Source: Spirosoma fluviale
GTDB taxonomy: Bacteria > Bacteroidota > Bacteroidia > Cytophagales > Cyclobacteriaceae
NCBI GenBank assembly: GCA_945897085.1
Contig: CAMDEU010000014.1
Span: 1-32,597, forward strand
Direction: 5' to 3'
Length of the DNA: 32,597 nucleotides
A model generated the notes under the pieces. That model was not told the DNA's origin. It was given only the letters and a program-made list of their open reading frames with translations, and did no database searches. The position numbers were made by a program, and so were the translations under genes. Below, one piece after another: positions 1 through 9,685 of this stretch (positions within the stretch are counted from its first letter, which is position 1; every line of letters begins with the position of its first letter).

Positions 1-441
1 TTTACCAAAACAGGAAGGTCCATTGATACCGTGATTACCGAGGAAGAAGCTGTGCAAAGTCTTCAAGCTGCCAAGACACACTTTCAAACTCATTTTGGAA
101 AGGAGCTGGTTCAGCTGGGTGAGTACCAAAAGCTCGTTCGCGGGGATAAAGTACTGCCTCTTTGGGGCATCGACGATGTACTCACCACGATCCGTTCTAC
201 GGCTTGGGAAAAAGGGATGCGGAAAGCGGCACAAGGAGAATCCTACATCTTGATGGCACGCTTTGGAAAGGGCTTGCCCGTATTGGAAAGCATCAATGTC
301 TATGGGGCGAGCAACCGTTCTGATTCTCCTCACTATGCCGACCAGATGGAGCGATTTGTAGCGCGGAAACTGAAGCCCATGACTTTGGATAAGAAAACCG
401 TGCTACAGAATGCCAAGCGGGTTTATCAGCCTGGCAACTAG
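1..441 (+). CDS. C-terminal fragment of a penicillin acylase / acyl-homoserine-lactone acylase family protein (5' end outside window)
   Basis: Frame is open from base 1 (FTKTGRSIDTVITEEEAV...). C-terminal pattern NVYGASNRSDSPHYADQMERFVARKLKPMTLDKKTV resembles the conserved C-terminal segment of penicillin-amidase family proteins (SxDPxSPHYxDQ..L...K.KP). Confidence 0.65.
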   Translation, partial: FTKTGRSIDTVITEEEAVQSLQAAKTHFQTHFGKELVQLGEYQKLVRGDKVLPLWGIDDVLTTIRSTAWEKGMRKAAQGESYILMARFGKGLPVLESINVYGASNRSDSPHYADQMERFVARKLKPMTLDKKTVLQNAKRVYQPGN

Positions 442-543
442 CCTATTTGTTTGCTGGGAGTAGCTTTACCATTCTTCCAAAACCAATTTGCATAAATAGC
501 TGGTTTTTGTATATTCAAACTCCACTATCAAAATTGGCACATT

Positions 544-1911
544 ATGAACGAATTAAATCGGAGAGACTTTTTGAAGGGCTCCAGCGCGCTCATGACCCTA
601 GCAAGCTTTGGCTTATTGGGCATGGATTTCAGAACCAAATCAGGACCCCTAAAAATCGCCTTGATTGGCGCAGGTTGGTATGGGAAATCTGATCTATTTC
701 GATTGATTCAAGTTGCCGATGTGGAGGTGGTAGCCCTTTGCGATGTAGATAAAAAAATGTTGACTGAAGCGGGTAAACTCGTATCCGAGCGTCAAAAATC
801 CAAAAAAGTACCCCAACTATTCGAAGATTATCGGGAGTTGATTAAGACCCATGCCTGTGACCTCATATTGATTGGTTCCCCCGACCACTGGCATGCTCTT
901 CAGGCGATCGACTCCATGAAGTCAGGTGCGCATGTGTACCTTCAAAAGCCCATATCCGTAGATGTTATCGAAGGAGAAGCAATCTTGGCGGCAGCTCGAA
1001 AGTACAAGCGCGTTTGCCAGATTGGTACCCAACGAAAAAGTACTCCCCATTTAATTGAAGCCAAAAAACAAATCATTGATGGTGGACTGCTGGGGAAAAT
1101 CAGTCATGCTGAAGTGTGCTGCTACTTCCACATGCGAGCCAATGGTAACCCGGCTGTAGAGCCAGTTCCTGATTTTTTGAATTACGAACTATGGACTGGC
1201 CCAGCTCCCTTGCGACCATACGATGGCTTGCCGCACACGCGCTGGTGGAGAACTTTTATGGAATATGGCAATGGTATCCCCGGTGACATGTGCGTACACA
1301 TGTTGGACACAGTGCGCTGGATGCTCAAGCTCGGCTGGCCTACTCAAATCACAGCTACAGGTGGTATTTATGTGCAGAAAGAAGGCAAGTCAAACATTGC
1401 AGATACTCAAACCGCCACCTTTGAATTTCCCGAGCTGAATGTGGTGTGGCAGCATCGTACCTGGGGAAATGCGCCCGACCCAGCATATCCTTGGGCTTTC
1501 AAAATCTATGGAGAAAAGGGGATGCTTGCAGGAAGTACCATGCAGGCAGATTATCTCCCTTACGATGCAAAAGCTGAGAAAATACACTTCGACTGCGTCT
1601 TTGAAAAGGAGCAGTATCCAGAAGACATCACCGAAGATCGCATTGAGCTGAATGCAGCACCTGCCACTCGTCTCCACATGAAAGACTGGCTGGACTCCAT
1701 TGACAAGGACACCTTACCTATCGCCGATGTAGAAGAAGGACATATTTCCACCGCTGCCTGTATTTTGGCAAACATTTCCATGGAACTGGGTGGCCGACCC
1801 TTGCGCTATGATCCCCGTACTCGTACCGTGCTGAATGACCCGGAAGCAACGAAAAAATTACGAAGACCTTACCGCGGCCCTTGGATACATCCAGAGCCTG
1901 AAAACGTATAA
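544..1911 (+). CDS. Gfo/Idh/MocA family oxidoreductase with Tat-type signal
   Basis: N-terminal RRDFLKGSSALMTLASFG Tat-like signal, Rossmann KIALIGAGWYGKSDL, DLILIGSPDHWHALQAIDSMKSGAHVYLQKPIS typical of the family. Confidence 0.9.
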   Translation: MNELNRRDFLKGSSALMTLASFGLLGMDFRTKSGPLKIALIGAGWYGKSDLFRLIQVADVEVVALCDVDKKMLTEAGKLVSERQKSKKVPQLFEDYRELIKTHACDLILIGSPDHWHALQAIDSMKSGAHVYLQKPISVDVIEGEAILAAARKYKRVCQIGTQRKSTPHLIEAKKQIIDGGLLGKISHAEVCCYFHMRANGNPAVEPVPDFLNYELWTGPAPLRPYDGLPHTRWWRTFMEYGNGIPGDMCVHMLDTVRWMLKLGWPTQITATGGIYVQKEGKSNIADTQTATFEFPELNVVWQHRTWGNAPDPAYPWAFKIYGEKGMLAGSTMQADYLPYDAKAEKIHFDCVFEKEQYPEDITEDRIELNAAPATRLHMKDWLDSIDKDTLPIADVEEGHISTAACILANISMELGGRPLRYDPRTRTVLNDPEATKKLRRPYRGPWIHPEPENV

Positions 1912-1933
1912 TGAATCGCGGATCGTATTTTAA

Positions 1934-2416
1934 TTAAAAAAACTTACGAGTAAAGGATAGAGGAATTTCAATTGCCCTGAAATAGGGCCTGAGCCTCAAA
2001 TTGGGATGTGGCCTTTCTTCAAAATACTGGATCAATTTATCCAGCTGATCTAGGTCTATTACTTCAATTCGCACATTGCCAATTCCATCTCGGAGCATTC
2101 CCAATTCATTTGCAGCACCTTGAGAAAGGTCAATTTGCCTTTTTGAATTTTTTGGCAATCGATCATTTATTCGGACAATGACCGAAGTGTTTCTTTTGAG
2201 ATTTGTTACCTTCAACACGGTGCCAAATGGCAAAATTTTATGTGCAGCAGTTAAACTATTCTTATCAAAAATCTCACCATTTGCAGTTCTACGGCCATGG
2301 AATTGACCTCCATAATAACTAGCGACCCCTTTTTCAATTAATAAGGAGTCTATTTGAGCTTCAACTTGGAAACTGATAAAAAAGAAAGAAACAATAATTA
2401 AGTGTCTGAAAATCAT
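1934..2416 (-). CDS. RlpA-like double-psi beta-barrel protein (septal ring lytic transglycosylase RlpA family), secreted
   Basis: Signal peptide, then GVASYYGGQFHGRRTANGEIFDKNSLTAAHKILPFGTVLKVTNLKRNTSVIVRINDR...IDLSQGAANELGM. Confidence 0.85.
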   Translation of the reverse strand: MIFRHLIIVSFFFISFQVEAQIDSLLIEKGVASYYGGQFHGRRTANGEIFDKNSLTAAHKILPFGTVLKVTNLKRNTSVIVRINDRLPKNSKRQIDLSQGAANELGMLRDGIGNVRIEVIDLDQLDKLIQYFEERPHPNLRLRPYFRAIEIPLSFTRKFF

Positions 2417-2612
2417 GGTGAAAACTTACAATTCATCTTAATTTATCAAGAAAGATGCCAATTTCTGTCAAAGCAGTTTTTTGTAGTTGGGGCAAATCCT
2501 CTCCTTCACCTATCTTCGAAAGAAATAAGTAGCAAGACAACCATTGACTTAAACTTTTTTAGTAATTCCATTTGATCAACCTAAGCCCTTATCAAAGCAT
2601 CCCCTGTAATTC

Positions 2613-3848
2613 ATGCTAAAAATTTTACATACTGCGGACTGGCACCTAGGCAAACGACTCCAAGAGTACTCCCGCATTGCCGAACAGAAATTGGTTTTGG
2701 AGGAAATCTGCCAAATTGCAGATCAGGAGGAGGTAGACCTAGTGCTTTTAGCTGGTGATATTTTTGATACCTTCAATCCCAGCCATGAGGCGGTAGAACT
2801 CCTGTATAAAACGCTTCGCAGACTTTCAAAAAATGGAACGCGGCCAGTAGTGGCTATTTCAGGCAATCACGATAGCAGCCAGTTTGTAGAAGCACCAGAT
2901 CCATTGGCAAGAGAATTAGGCATTCTTTTTTACAGCCGTTACGACAGCATCATCCCCTGCGGCACCTTGGATAGCGGCTTGGAAATCACTCGATCGGATT
3001 CAGGATTTGTGGAACTCAAGCTTCCCAATTTTGATTTTCCAGTTCGTATCCTGCTCGCTCCTTATGCGAATGAGGTAAGCCTCCGCACCTACCTGGGTGA
3101 AGAGAATCGGGAAGATGCTTTTCGGGAGTTACTTGCTCAGAATTGGCAGAAACTTGCGGATCGCTACTGCGATGAAAAAGGTGTCAACCTGTTTATGGGA
3201 CACTTCTTTTTTGTGGATGAAGGAAGTACGAGCCCCCCAGATACAGAGCCTGAATCAGAGCGACCCATTCTGCATGTTGGAGGTACGCAATCTTTATTTA
3301 CCCAACAGCTGCCCAGTACAATTCAGTATGCTGCATTGGGGCACCTGCATCGCTACCAAACGGTAAGCAAGTCCCCTGGCCCAGTAGTCTACTCCAGCTC
3401 CCCTCTGGCCTACTCCTTCTCAGAAGCAGATCAAGAAAAAAATGTGGTGCTGATACAGGCCAAACCAAACGAACCCGTGCAGTACCGGCCTATCCCTTTA
3501 AAGCAAGGCCGACCCTTGTACAAAGTAAGTTTTGACAACCTTCCAGATACCTTGGTTTGGCTCGAATCTCATCCCTCCTGCTTCGTTGAAATCACCTTTC
3601 TGACAGATGAGTCCATCGATGCCAACACGCGAAAAGCCATCTTGAAAGCACACGATGGAATCGTCAACCTGATTCCGCAACTACGGCATACACCTGGACA
3701 GGCCCAGGATGAACTACGGGCTGAAGACCTGAGTAGGGATATGGAAAGCTTATTTCGACTTTTTTACACCAGTGAAAAAGGGCAAGAACCCAATGCCCAA
3801 CTGGTGGATTTGTTTAAAGAAGTACTTAGCAAAACCACCGCCTCATGA
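2613..3848 (+). CDS. sbcD: Exonuclease subunit SbcD
   Basis: MLKILHTADWHLGKRLQEYSR...LLAGDIFDTFNPSHEAVELLYKTL...ISGNHDS...GHLHRYQ metallophosphoesterase motifs; overlaps sbcC by ATGA. Confidence 0.93.
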   Translation: MLKILHTADWHLGKRLQEYSRIAEQKLVLEEICQIADQEEVDLVLLAGDIFDTFNPSHEAVELLYKTLRRLSKNGTRPVVAISGNHDSSQFVEAPDPLARELGILFYSRYDSIIPCGTLDSGLEITRSDSGFVELKLPNFDFPVRILLAPYANEVSLRTYLGEENREDAFRELLAQNWQKLADRYCDEKGVNLFMGHFFFVDEGSTSPPDTEPESERPILHVGGTQSLFTQQLPSTIQYAALGHLHRYQTVSKSPGPVVYSSSPLAYSFSEADQEKNVVLIQAKPNEPVQYRPIPLKQGRPLYKVSFDNLPDTLVWLESHPSCFVEITFLTDESIDANTRKAILKAHDGIVNLIPQLRHTPGQAQDELRAEDLSRDMESLFRLFYTSEKGQEPNAQLVDLFKEVLSKTTAS

Positions 3849-6800
3849 TTCCTATTCGACTGGAAATAGAAGGATTGTATTCCTACAGAGAACGGCAGGT
3901 CATCGAATTTGAGACCTTGACTGCGGCAGGTCTATTTGGGATTTTTGGTTCCGTTGGAAGCGGCAAGTCTGCCATTTTGGAGGGAATTCTGATTGCCCTT
4001 TACGGAACCCCAGAGCGAGTGTCCAACTCAGGCGAGCGCTCTAGCATGATTAATTTGCAGCACCACCAGGTAGACCTAAAATTTGTTTTTAAGTCTGGAC
4101 AAAATAATGGGAGCACCTACCTTGCTCGGTACAGCGTCAAACGAAACAAGAAAGACCCTGAAAAAATAGAAACTGCAAGCCATGGTTTTTATGAACTAGT
4201 GGGCCAAGAATGGCAGGCCACAGCAAGTAAAGCAGAAGAGCTCATTGGTATGAGCCGAGAAAACTTCAAACAAACCATCATCATCCCACAAGGAAAGTTT
4301 CGGGATTTTATTGACCAAAAGCCCACAGAGCGTGCACAGATGATGCAAGATTTATTTGGCTTAGATCGATTCGATCTTTCCCCCCAAACAGGAAGCCTGT
4401 TGAAACAAGCTCGTGAGGAAAAAATACGGATAGAGGCCCTAATCAACAGTATGGATGGAATTTCTTCTGAAATTTTGCTTGCCAAACAAGAGGAGTATGC
4501 TGGATTAAGCCAAGAAATGCTGCAAGCAGCTCAGGCCTTACAGGCAATGACTGAGGCAGTTCGCAAGATGGAAGGGACTCGTAAATCCTTTCTAGAACTT
4601 CAAAACCTAGTTCAGGAAAAAGCAATGCTTACCGCAAAGCAGCCCGAAATAGAGGAGAAGCGGCAACTTTATCGGAATTTTCAAAGTGCCAAAACCTACC
4701 TCAGACCCATTTGGGATCGGATCCTAGACCTGGAAAAGGACCAGGAAAAATACCAGGTTAGCCTCAGTGAATGCAATCGCTTCAAAGAATCCTTTGCCGA
4801 GGAAATCAAAACTCTTTTAGCTGACGAAGTCAAATTTAGAGAAATCAATGCGCTGAGACCGCAACGCGAGGGAAAGATTCGAGACCTTAAAAAGGTACTT
4901 GAAATCCAAGAATTGACCAGCAAGCAAAAGCAGGTTCAAGACAAGTTGAATGACTTGCTTCCAGCGATTGAACTTCAAAATAAAGAAATACAATCCCTAG
5001 AAAAAGAGATTGATTTGCTTGAAGGAAAACGAATTGGACTCCCAAATTTGGACCCTTCTGTACTAGCCGAATTAAAAACTGGGAGCAATCAAATTCTAGA
5101 ATTGATGCATCGAAAATTGGAGTTGAAGCTTGCCCTTCAAGAAGGAGCGGCTCTACTTGCATCTAGCAAAAATCGGTTGACAGAATTCACAAGTCTAGTG
5201 CCCGAAAAAGCAAATCAAAGCTTGGAAGAATGGTTGGCGCTGCAAAAATCAGGGGTAAGTCAGCTAGAGATAGCCCGTGAAAAACTACTTAGAACTCAAG
5301 GATTGGCCTCGCATACCCATCTATTGGAAAATGGGATGCCCTGTCCGCTGTGTGGTGCTAGTGAACACCCAAATCCCTTACAGGCAAGTGCCTCCGCAGC
5401 GGCACTCCTACAAACAGAGGTGGATTTAAAGCAAGGCAATCTTGAATTGGAAAATATTCGAGACCTAATTCAAAAGAAAAGTATTGAAGAAATACAGTAC
5501 AGCAACCTTCAAAAAAACCAGAATCTAAAAGAGCAGGAAAAACTGGGGGTTGAAAAGCAAGAATTAGCCCTTTGGGAAAAATTGAAAGCCAGTGGCATAG
5601 CAACTAAGGAGGAGCTAGAACACAAAATTTCTGAGTTGACTGAAGTTTTTCAAACTACGCAACAACTTCAAAATCAACTCAATGAATTACGTAAAAAGAG
5701 TGCTGGCCTACGAAACGCAAAGGAAGAAGCTGCACAAACCTTGCAACAGGCTCAGCTCCGAAACCAAGACTTGCTTTCCAGAATAGCTGGTAAACAGCAG
5801 GAGATCAAGGATCCAGAATTTTGTGAACCGTATGAGAAGAAGGAAGCAGAAGCTATCGGAAGTGCGATTGCTCTAGTTGAAAAAAGCATTGAAAATGCAG
5901 CGGAATCCCTAGTAGGTGTTCAAAAACATCTCCAGGAGCGACAAATTGCTCAATCTAGAAATCTAGCCGATCTCCAGAATTTTGAAGTCCTGCTGACTAC
6001 TACTAAAGATCGACTAGCGGGCAGCCATGTGGAATTAACCCAAATGATGGCGAAGCATGGATTTGTAGAAAAAGACGCGCTTATCCAGCTCATCCAGCTG
6101 GACTTGGATACAGAAAAAATGGATGCGGAAATTCGTGCGTATGAACAGCAGGTTGCCACAACCGATGCACGAATTAAAGTACTGGATGCCATGGAGGGGA
6201 TCAAAGAATATTCAGAAGAAAGGTTCCAAACCCTATTGGAAGAGGCTGCCGCTGCCAAGGATACCGAAAAAATGCTCCAATCTAAGGTCACTTTACTGAA
6301 TCAAGAGATCCTAGAGATTTCTCAAAAACTGAAAGACAAGCAAAGCCTTTTGGGAGAGTTTGAACTAATTGAAAATCGAGAAACCAATTTACGGGAGTTG
6401 GATAGACTTTTTGCAGGTAAGGGTTTTGTCCGATATGTGAGCTCCATTTACTTGCGGGAACTATGCAATACCGCCAACAAGCGATTTAGGATACTCACCA
6501 AAAATAGCTTGAGCTTGGAGATTGATGACAGCAATACCTTTTGGGTGATGGACTACCTGAATGGCGGCAAAAAACGACTGCTTAAAACACTTTCAGGTGG
6601 TCAAACTTTCCAAGCTTCTCTTTGCCTGGCCTTGGCTTTGGCAGAAAAAGTAAAAGCCTTGAATCAGGCTGATCAAAGTTTCTTCTTTTTGGACGAGGGA
6701 TTCGGAGCACTGGACAAAAATTCGCTCAGGGTGGTCTTTGAAACACTCAAAGCGCTGCGCCATGAAAACAGGGTGGTAGGAATCATTAGCCATGTGGAGG

Positions 6801-6880
6801 AACTGCAGCAGGAAGTCGGAGTCTATGCACAAATCGAGCTCGATCCTGAACTGGGGTCCCTGATAAAATATTCCTTTTAA
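3845..6880 (+). CDS. sbcC: Exonuclease subunit SbcC (SMC-like ATPase)
   Basis: Walker A FGSVGSGKSAILEGI, long coiled coil, zinc-hook CPLC (GMPCPLCGASEHP), C-terminal LSGGQTFQASLCLALALAE and FFLDEGFGALD. Confidence 0.93.
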   Translation: MIPIRLEIEGLYSYRERQVIEFETLTAAGLFGIFGSVGSGKSAILEGILIALYGTPERVSNSGERSSMINLQHHQVDLKFVFKSGQNNGSTYLARYSVKRNKKDPEKIETASHGFYELVGQEWQATASKAEELIGMSRENFKQTIIIPQGKFRDFIDQKPTERAQMMQDLFGLDRFDLSPQTGSLLKQAREEKIRIEALINSMDGISSEILLAKQEEYAGLSQEMLQAAQALQAMTEAVRKMEGTRKSFLELQNLVQEKAMLTAKQPEIEEKRQLYRNFQSAKTYLRPIWDRILDLEKDQEKYQVSLSECNRFKESFAEEIKTLLADEVKFREINALRPQREGKIRDLKKVLEIQELTSKQKQVQDKLNDLLPAIELQNKEIQSLEKEIDLLEGKRIGLPNLDPSVLAELKTGSNQILELMHRKLELKLALQEGAALLASSKNRLTEFTSLVPEKANQSLEEWLALQKSGVSQLEIAREKLLRTQGLASHTHLLENGMPCPLCGASEHPNPLQASASAAALLQTEVDLKQGNLELENIRDLIQKKSIEEIQYSNLQKNQNLKEQEKLGVEKQELALWEKLKASGIATKEELEHKISELTEVFQTTQQLQNQLNELRKKSAGLRNAKEEAAQTLQQAQLRNQDLLSRIAGKQQEIKDPEFCEPYEKKEAEAIGSAIALVEKSIENAAESLVGVQKHLQERQIAQSRNLADLQNFEVLLTTTKDRLAGSHVELTQMMAKHGFVEKDALIQLIQLDLDTEKMDAEIRAYEQQVATTDARIKVLDAMEGIKEYSEERFQTLLEEAAAAKDTEKMLQSKVTLLNQEILEISQKLKDKQSLLGEFELIENRETNLRELDRLFAGKGFVRYVSSIYLRELCNTANKRFRILTKNSLSLEIDDSNTFWVMDYLNGGKKRLLKTLSGGQTFQASLCLALALAEKVKALNQADQSFFFLDEGFGALDKNSLRVVFETLKALRHENRVVGIISHVEELQQEVGVYAQIELDPELGSLIKYSF

Positions 6881-6945
6881 CCACTAATTTAGTCAATTTA
6901 GAAATAGTAGGTAAAAAGTACCACAATCTGCTTTAGGATAGGAGC

Positions 6946-6971
6946 AAAAAAAACCCCAGCTAGTGCCAGGG
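6946..6971 (-). terminator. Candidate intrinsic terminator downstream of the esterase gene
   Basis: On the minus strand CCCTGGC-ACTA-GCTGGGG (7-bp stem, two G-T wobbles) is followed by 8 T; lies between convergent sbcC and the esterase. Confidence 0.65.
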
Positions 6972-6990
6972 ATTTTTGAACCAAGAAACC

Positions 6991-7602
6991 TTACAAAAAA
7001 AGCGTTTGATTGACCCAAGTCAATTCTTCAGGACGGATAGTGTGGAACTCGTCTTCAAAAAATTTAAGACTTACCTCTGCACCCATTTTCCGAAGAAGCT
7101 GGGCAGAATCATGAATTCGTTGGGCAGGCACATGCATGTCATGTGCACAACTACTTAGGAGGATAGGCGTCCCTTGAAAATCCCCTCTATATTTTTTTTC
7201 TTCTAATTGTTCTCCAATCAAGCCACCCGTAAAGGCGACAACGCCTCCTAATTTCTGTGCATTTCGTGCTGCGAATTCCAAAGAAAGGCAGGCTCCCTGC
7301 GAAAAACCCATCACATAAATCTGCTCTGGAGCTTTTCCATTTTCAATCAAAAATTGAAATAGAAGGGAAACTTTTTGTAAAGACGAATTCAAAGCGGAAA
7401 AGTTGCCTTGATCACTCGCCATAAATCCATAAGGATACCAGGTTCGCTGGGCGGCCTGAGGTGCAAAAATAGAAAAGTCAGCTAGAGCCAAGTAGTCGGC
7501 TAGTGATACGATACTTTCTGCCGTTGCTCCTCTCCCATGCAAAATGATGATTGCTTTTTTTGATTGAGAAAGTGGAATTCCTGCTTGAATCCAATTAGAC
7601 AT
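6991..7602 (-). CDS. Alpha/beta hydrolase, phospholipase/carboxylesterase family (MhqD-like)
   Basis: LHGRGATAESIVSLAD, nucleophile GFSQGACLSLE, late Asp/His regions (CAHDMHVP, DEFHTI). Overlaps upstream dioxygenase by 8 nt. Confidence 0.82.
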   Translation of the reverse strand: MSNWIQAGIPLSQSKKAIIILHGRGATAESIVSLADYLALADFSIFAPQAAQRTWYPYGFMASDQGNFSALNSSLQKVSLLFQFLIENGKAPEQIYVMGFSQGACLSLEFAARNAQKLGGVVAFTGGLIGEQLEEKKYRGDFQGTPILLSSCAHDMHVPAQRIHDSAQLLRKMGAEVSLKFFEDEFHTIRPEELTWVNQTLFL

Positions 7603-8545
7603 AGTTTTCAGGTTGAAAGGTGACTGGCTTTAAATCAGATTCGATCTGCGCACGGCTCGACTCTGCCCAGTCAGGCAATTTTAAAAGTTCTCCCAAATGT
7701 GCTTCATCTTCATCAATTGCAAATCCTGGCACATCAGTAGCAATTTCAAATAACACCCCACCTGGCTCCCTAAAATAAATAGACGTAAAATAATTTCGGT
7801 CCCGAACTTCCGTCACTCCATAGCCTTGCTTGATTAGGAGTTGCTGCATTTCTAGTTGTGAGGTTGTCGTTGCGGTTCGAAATGCCAAATGATGTACCGT
7901 GCCTGCACTTTGCACCCCCATCTGGCCTTGAGAATCTACTAGGACATCCACCCATTCTCCAGGAGTTCCTTCTATACCATATCGGTAGCGATTCCCTTCC
8001 TGACCATGAAACCGGTAATTCATGCTGTCCACAAGCAATCTCTCTGTTAGCTCCTTACTTCGTAGTGCAAGGGTGACTCCATAAAATCCCTTGATGGCAT
8101 GTTCAATCGGAACCCCTCCATAGGTCCACCCTTCTCTTTGATCGGCTGCATTGGCGACAAGCTCTATGCCCATGCCATCTTGGTCTTCAAATCGGATGAT
8201 GGATTGCCCAAAGCGAGTCAAGCGATCCGATACGGGGATTCCAAATCTTTTGAGTCGATCTTCCCAAAAGGTCAGGCTAGTGATCCCGATGGAGAAAGCC
8301 GTGTAGGTCAACTCACCCACTCCCTTTTTTCCCCTACGTGCACCTATAAATGGGAAAGTGGTGAAAACAGTGCCGGGACTTCCTAGCGCATCGCCGAAAT
8401 AGAAATGGTAGACATCTGGAGCATCAAAATTAATGGTCTTTTTTACCAACCGCAGGCCCAAAATGCCTGCATAAAAATTTATGTTTTGCTGTGGCTCCCC
8501 AGAGATTGCCGTGATGTGGTGAATTCCTAAGACTAATGGTTGCAT
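7595..8545 (-). CDS. Ring-cleaving dioxygenase, VOC/glyoxalase family (MhqO-like)
   Basis: GIHHITAISGEPQQNINFYAGILGLRLVKKTINFDAPDVYHFYFGDALGSPGTVFTTFPF...; tandem VOC domains; AGTVHHLAFRT; REPGGVLFEIATDVPGFAIDE. Confidence 0.9.
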   Translation of the reverse strand: MQPLVLGIHHITAISGEPQQNINFYAGILGLRLVKKTINFDAPDVYHFYFGDALGSPGTVFTTFPFIGARRGKKGVGELTYTAFSIGITSLTFWEDRLKRFGIPVSDRLTRFGQSIIRFEDQDGMGIELVANAADQREGWTYGGVPIEHAIKGFYGVTLALRSKELTERLLVDSMNYRFHGQEGNRYRYGIEGTPGEWVDVLVDSQGQMGVQSAGTVHHLAFRTATTTSQLEMQQLLIKQGYGVTEVRDRNYFTSIYFREPGGVLFEIATDVPGFAIDEDEAHLGELLKLPDWAESSRAQIESDLKPVTFQPENYV

Positions 8546-8561
8546 GGAAAAAGGGATAAAG

Positions 8562-8588
8562 AAGGGAGCCTCAAAAAGAGGCTCCCTT
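8562..8588 (-). terminator. Strong hairpin / candidate intrinsic terminator between yceI-like and dioxygenase genes
   Basis: Perfect 11-bp inverted repeat AAGGGAGCCTC-AAAAA-GAGGCTCCCTT; minus-strand continuation is T-rich (CTTTATCCC) but the T tract is short. Confidence 0.5.
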
Positions 8589-8614
8589 TGGAGTTGGTTT
8601 AGTTTGTATTTGTC

Positions 8615-9139
8615 TTATTGCTTTACAAGCTGAACGCTTAGCTGCAAGCGAACTTGATCACTGACTACCACAGAACCGGCCTCAGTAATTGCAGACCAGG
8701 TCAGTCCAAAATCTTTACGATTTAGTTTTCCTTCAATCTCAAATCCCGCCTTGGTTTGTCCGTAAGGATCGGCTACTGTTCCTCCGTAAGTTACATCTAA
8801 GGTCACCTGCTGGGTAATTCCCTTAAGGGTTAAGTCCCCTTGGAGTTGGTATTCCCCTCCTTGATTGACCAGCTTTCCTGCAAAAGCGATCGATGGGAAG
8901 CTAGCCGTATCAAAAAAGTCAGCTGATTTCAAGTGCTGGTCTCGATCGGATTGATTCGTATCGATGCTGTTTACATCTAGGGTGAAGGCAACTGCTGCGC
9001 CTAAAAAATCTTCAGCGGTGGATTCAGCATGTCCTTCAAACTTTCGGAAATAGCCGGTTACGGTAGAGATTACCAAGTGTTTTACTTTAAATGCTACCTC
9101 AGAGTGGGTAGGGTCTATGATCCATTTTGTGGTGCTCAT
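8615..9139 (-). CDS. YceI family (lipocalin-like, polyisoprenoid-binding) protein
   Basis: KWIIDPTHSEVAFKVKHLVISTVTGYFRKFEGHAES...FPSIAFAGKL...LQGDLTLKGITQQVTLDVTYGG...FEIEGKLNRKDFGLTW. Confidence 0.92.
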   Translation of the reverse strand: MSTTKWIIDPTHSEVAFKVKHLVISTVTGYFRKFEGHAESTAEDFLGAAVAFTLDVNSIDTNQSDRDQHLKSADFFDTASFPSIAFAGKLVNQGGEYQLQGDLTLKGITQQVTLDVTYGGTVADPYGQTKAGFEIEGKLNRKDFGLTWSAITEAGSVVVSDQVRLQLSVQLVKQ

Positions 9140-9202
9140 AATTGTTTTGGTTTAAGTTTAGAAATTAGATAAGATAAGTTTTAATTAGAAAGTCCAGTTG
9201 GA

Positions 9203-9685
9203 CTACCCTCGAAGTTTGTCCAGTAACCCATTGAGGAGAATGAGTTCAGCTTCTTCGAGGTGAATTACTTTTTTATTGATCGCTACAATTTCAGGCTCCA
9301 ATAATTCCAAAAGGCGCAGCCCTTTTTCGGTAATGAGTACATCCACTTTTCGGCGGTTTTCAGGGCATTCTTCACGCTTCACCAAGTCCTTGGCCTTCAA
9401 CTTGTCTACCAGCCTTGAGGCATTCGACATCGTATTCAACATCCGCTCTTGGATGGCAGCGATAGTGGCGGGCTTGCCTTGCTGACCTCTTAAGATCCGC
9501 ATGACGTTGTATTGCTCCGGAGAAAGGTCCATGGGCTTTAGCACGGCCGTTTGGAAGCCTACCAGGTAGCTATGGGTGTACAATAAGTTGACCACCACCT
9601 TGTTGTAGCTATCCTTAAATTCCGACTGTTTGATTGCTTCTTCAATCTTTCCCATGGGTTCAACTTTCAATTGATGTATATACAT
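9203..9685 (-). CDS. MarR family transcriptional regulator (real start may be the internal ATG at 9655, MGKIEEAIKQSEF)
   Basis: LSPEQYNVMRILRGQQGKPATIAAIQERMLNTMSNASRLVDKLKAKDLVKREECPENRRKVDVLITEKGLRLL: MarR winged-helix pattern. Confidence 0.88.
   Translation of the reverse strand: MYIHQLKVEPMGKIEEAIKQSEFKDSYNKVVVNLLYTHSYLVGFQTAVLKPMDLSPEQYNVMRILRGQQGKPATIAAIQERMLNTMSNASRLVDKLKAKDLVKREECPENRRKVDVLITEKGLRLLELLEPEIVAINKKVIHLEEAELILLNGLLDKLRG

Noticed and set aside
447-692. 81-aa plus-strand ORF
   Set aside because: Overlaps the start of the well-supported oxidoreductase in another frame and has no family-like features.
2417-2612. Divergent rlpA/sbcD intergenic region as a possible ncRNA or regulatory locus
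   Set aside because: No clear hairpin, repeat or convincing TTG/TAnnTTTG promoter pair visible by eye.
5950-6291. 113-aa antisense ORF inside sbcC (and similar antisense ORFs at 4189-5603, 6593-6832)
   Set aside because: Composition follows the reverse complement of coiled-coil codons; Ser-rich shadow ORFs without domains.
3845-6880. SbcC/SbcD as a possible novel SMC-nuclease defence system
   Set aside because: Zinc hook, domain order and ATGA coupling all fit canonical SbcCD housekeeping repair; no extra defence genes adjacent.
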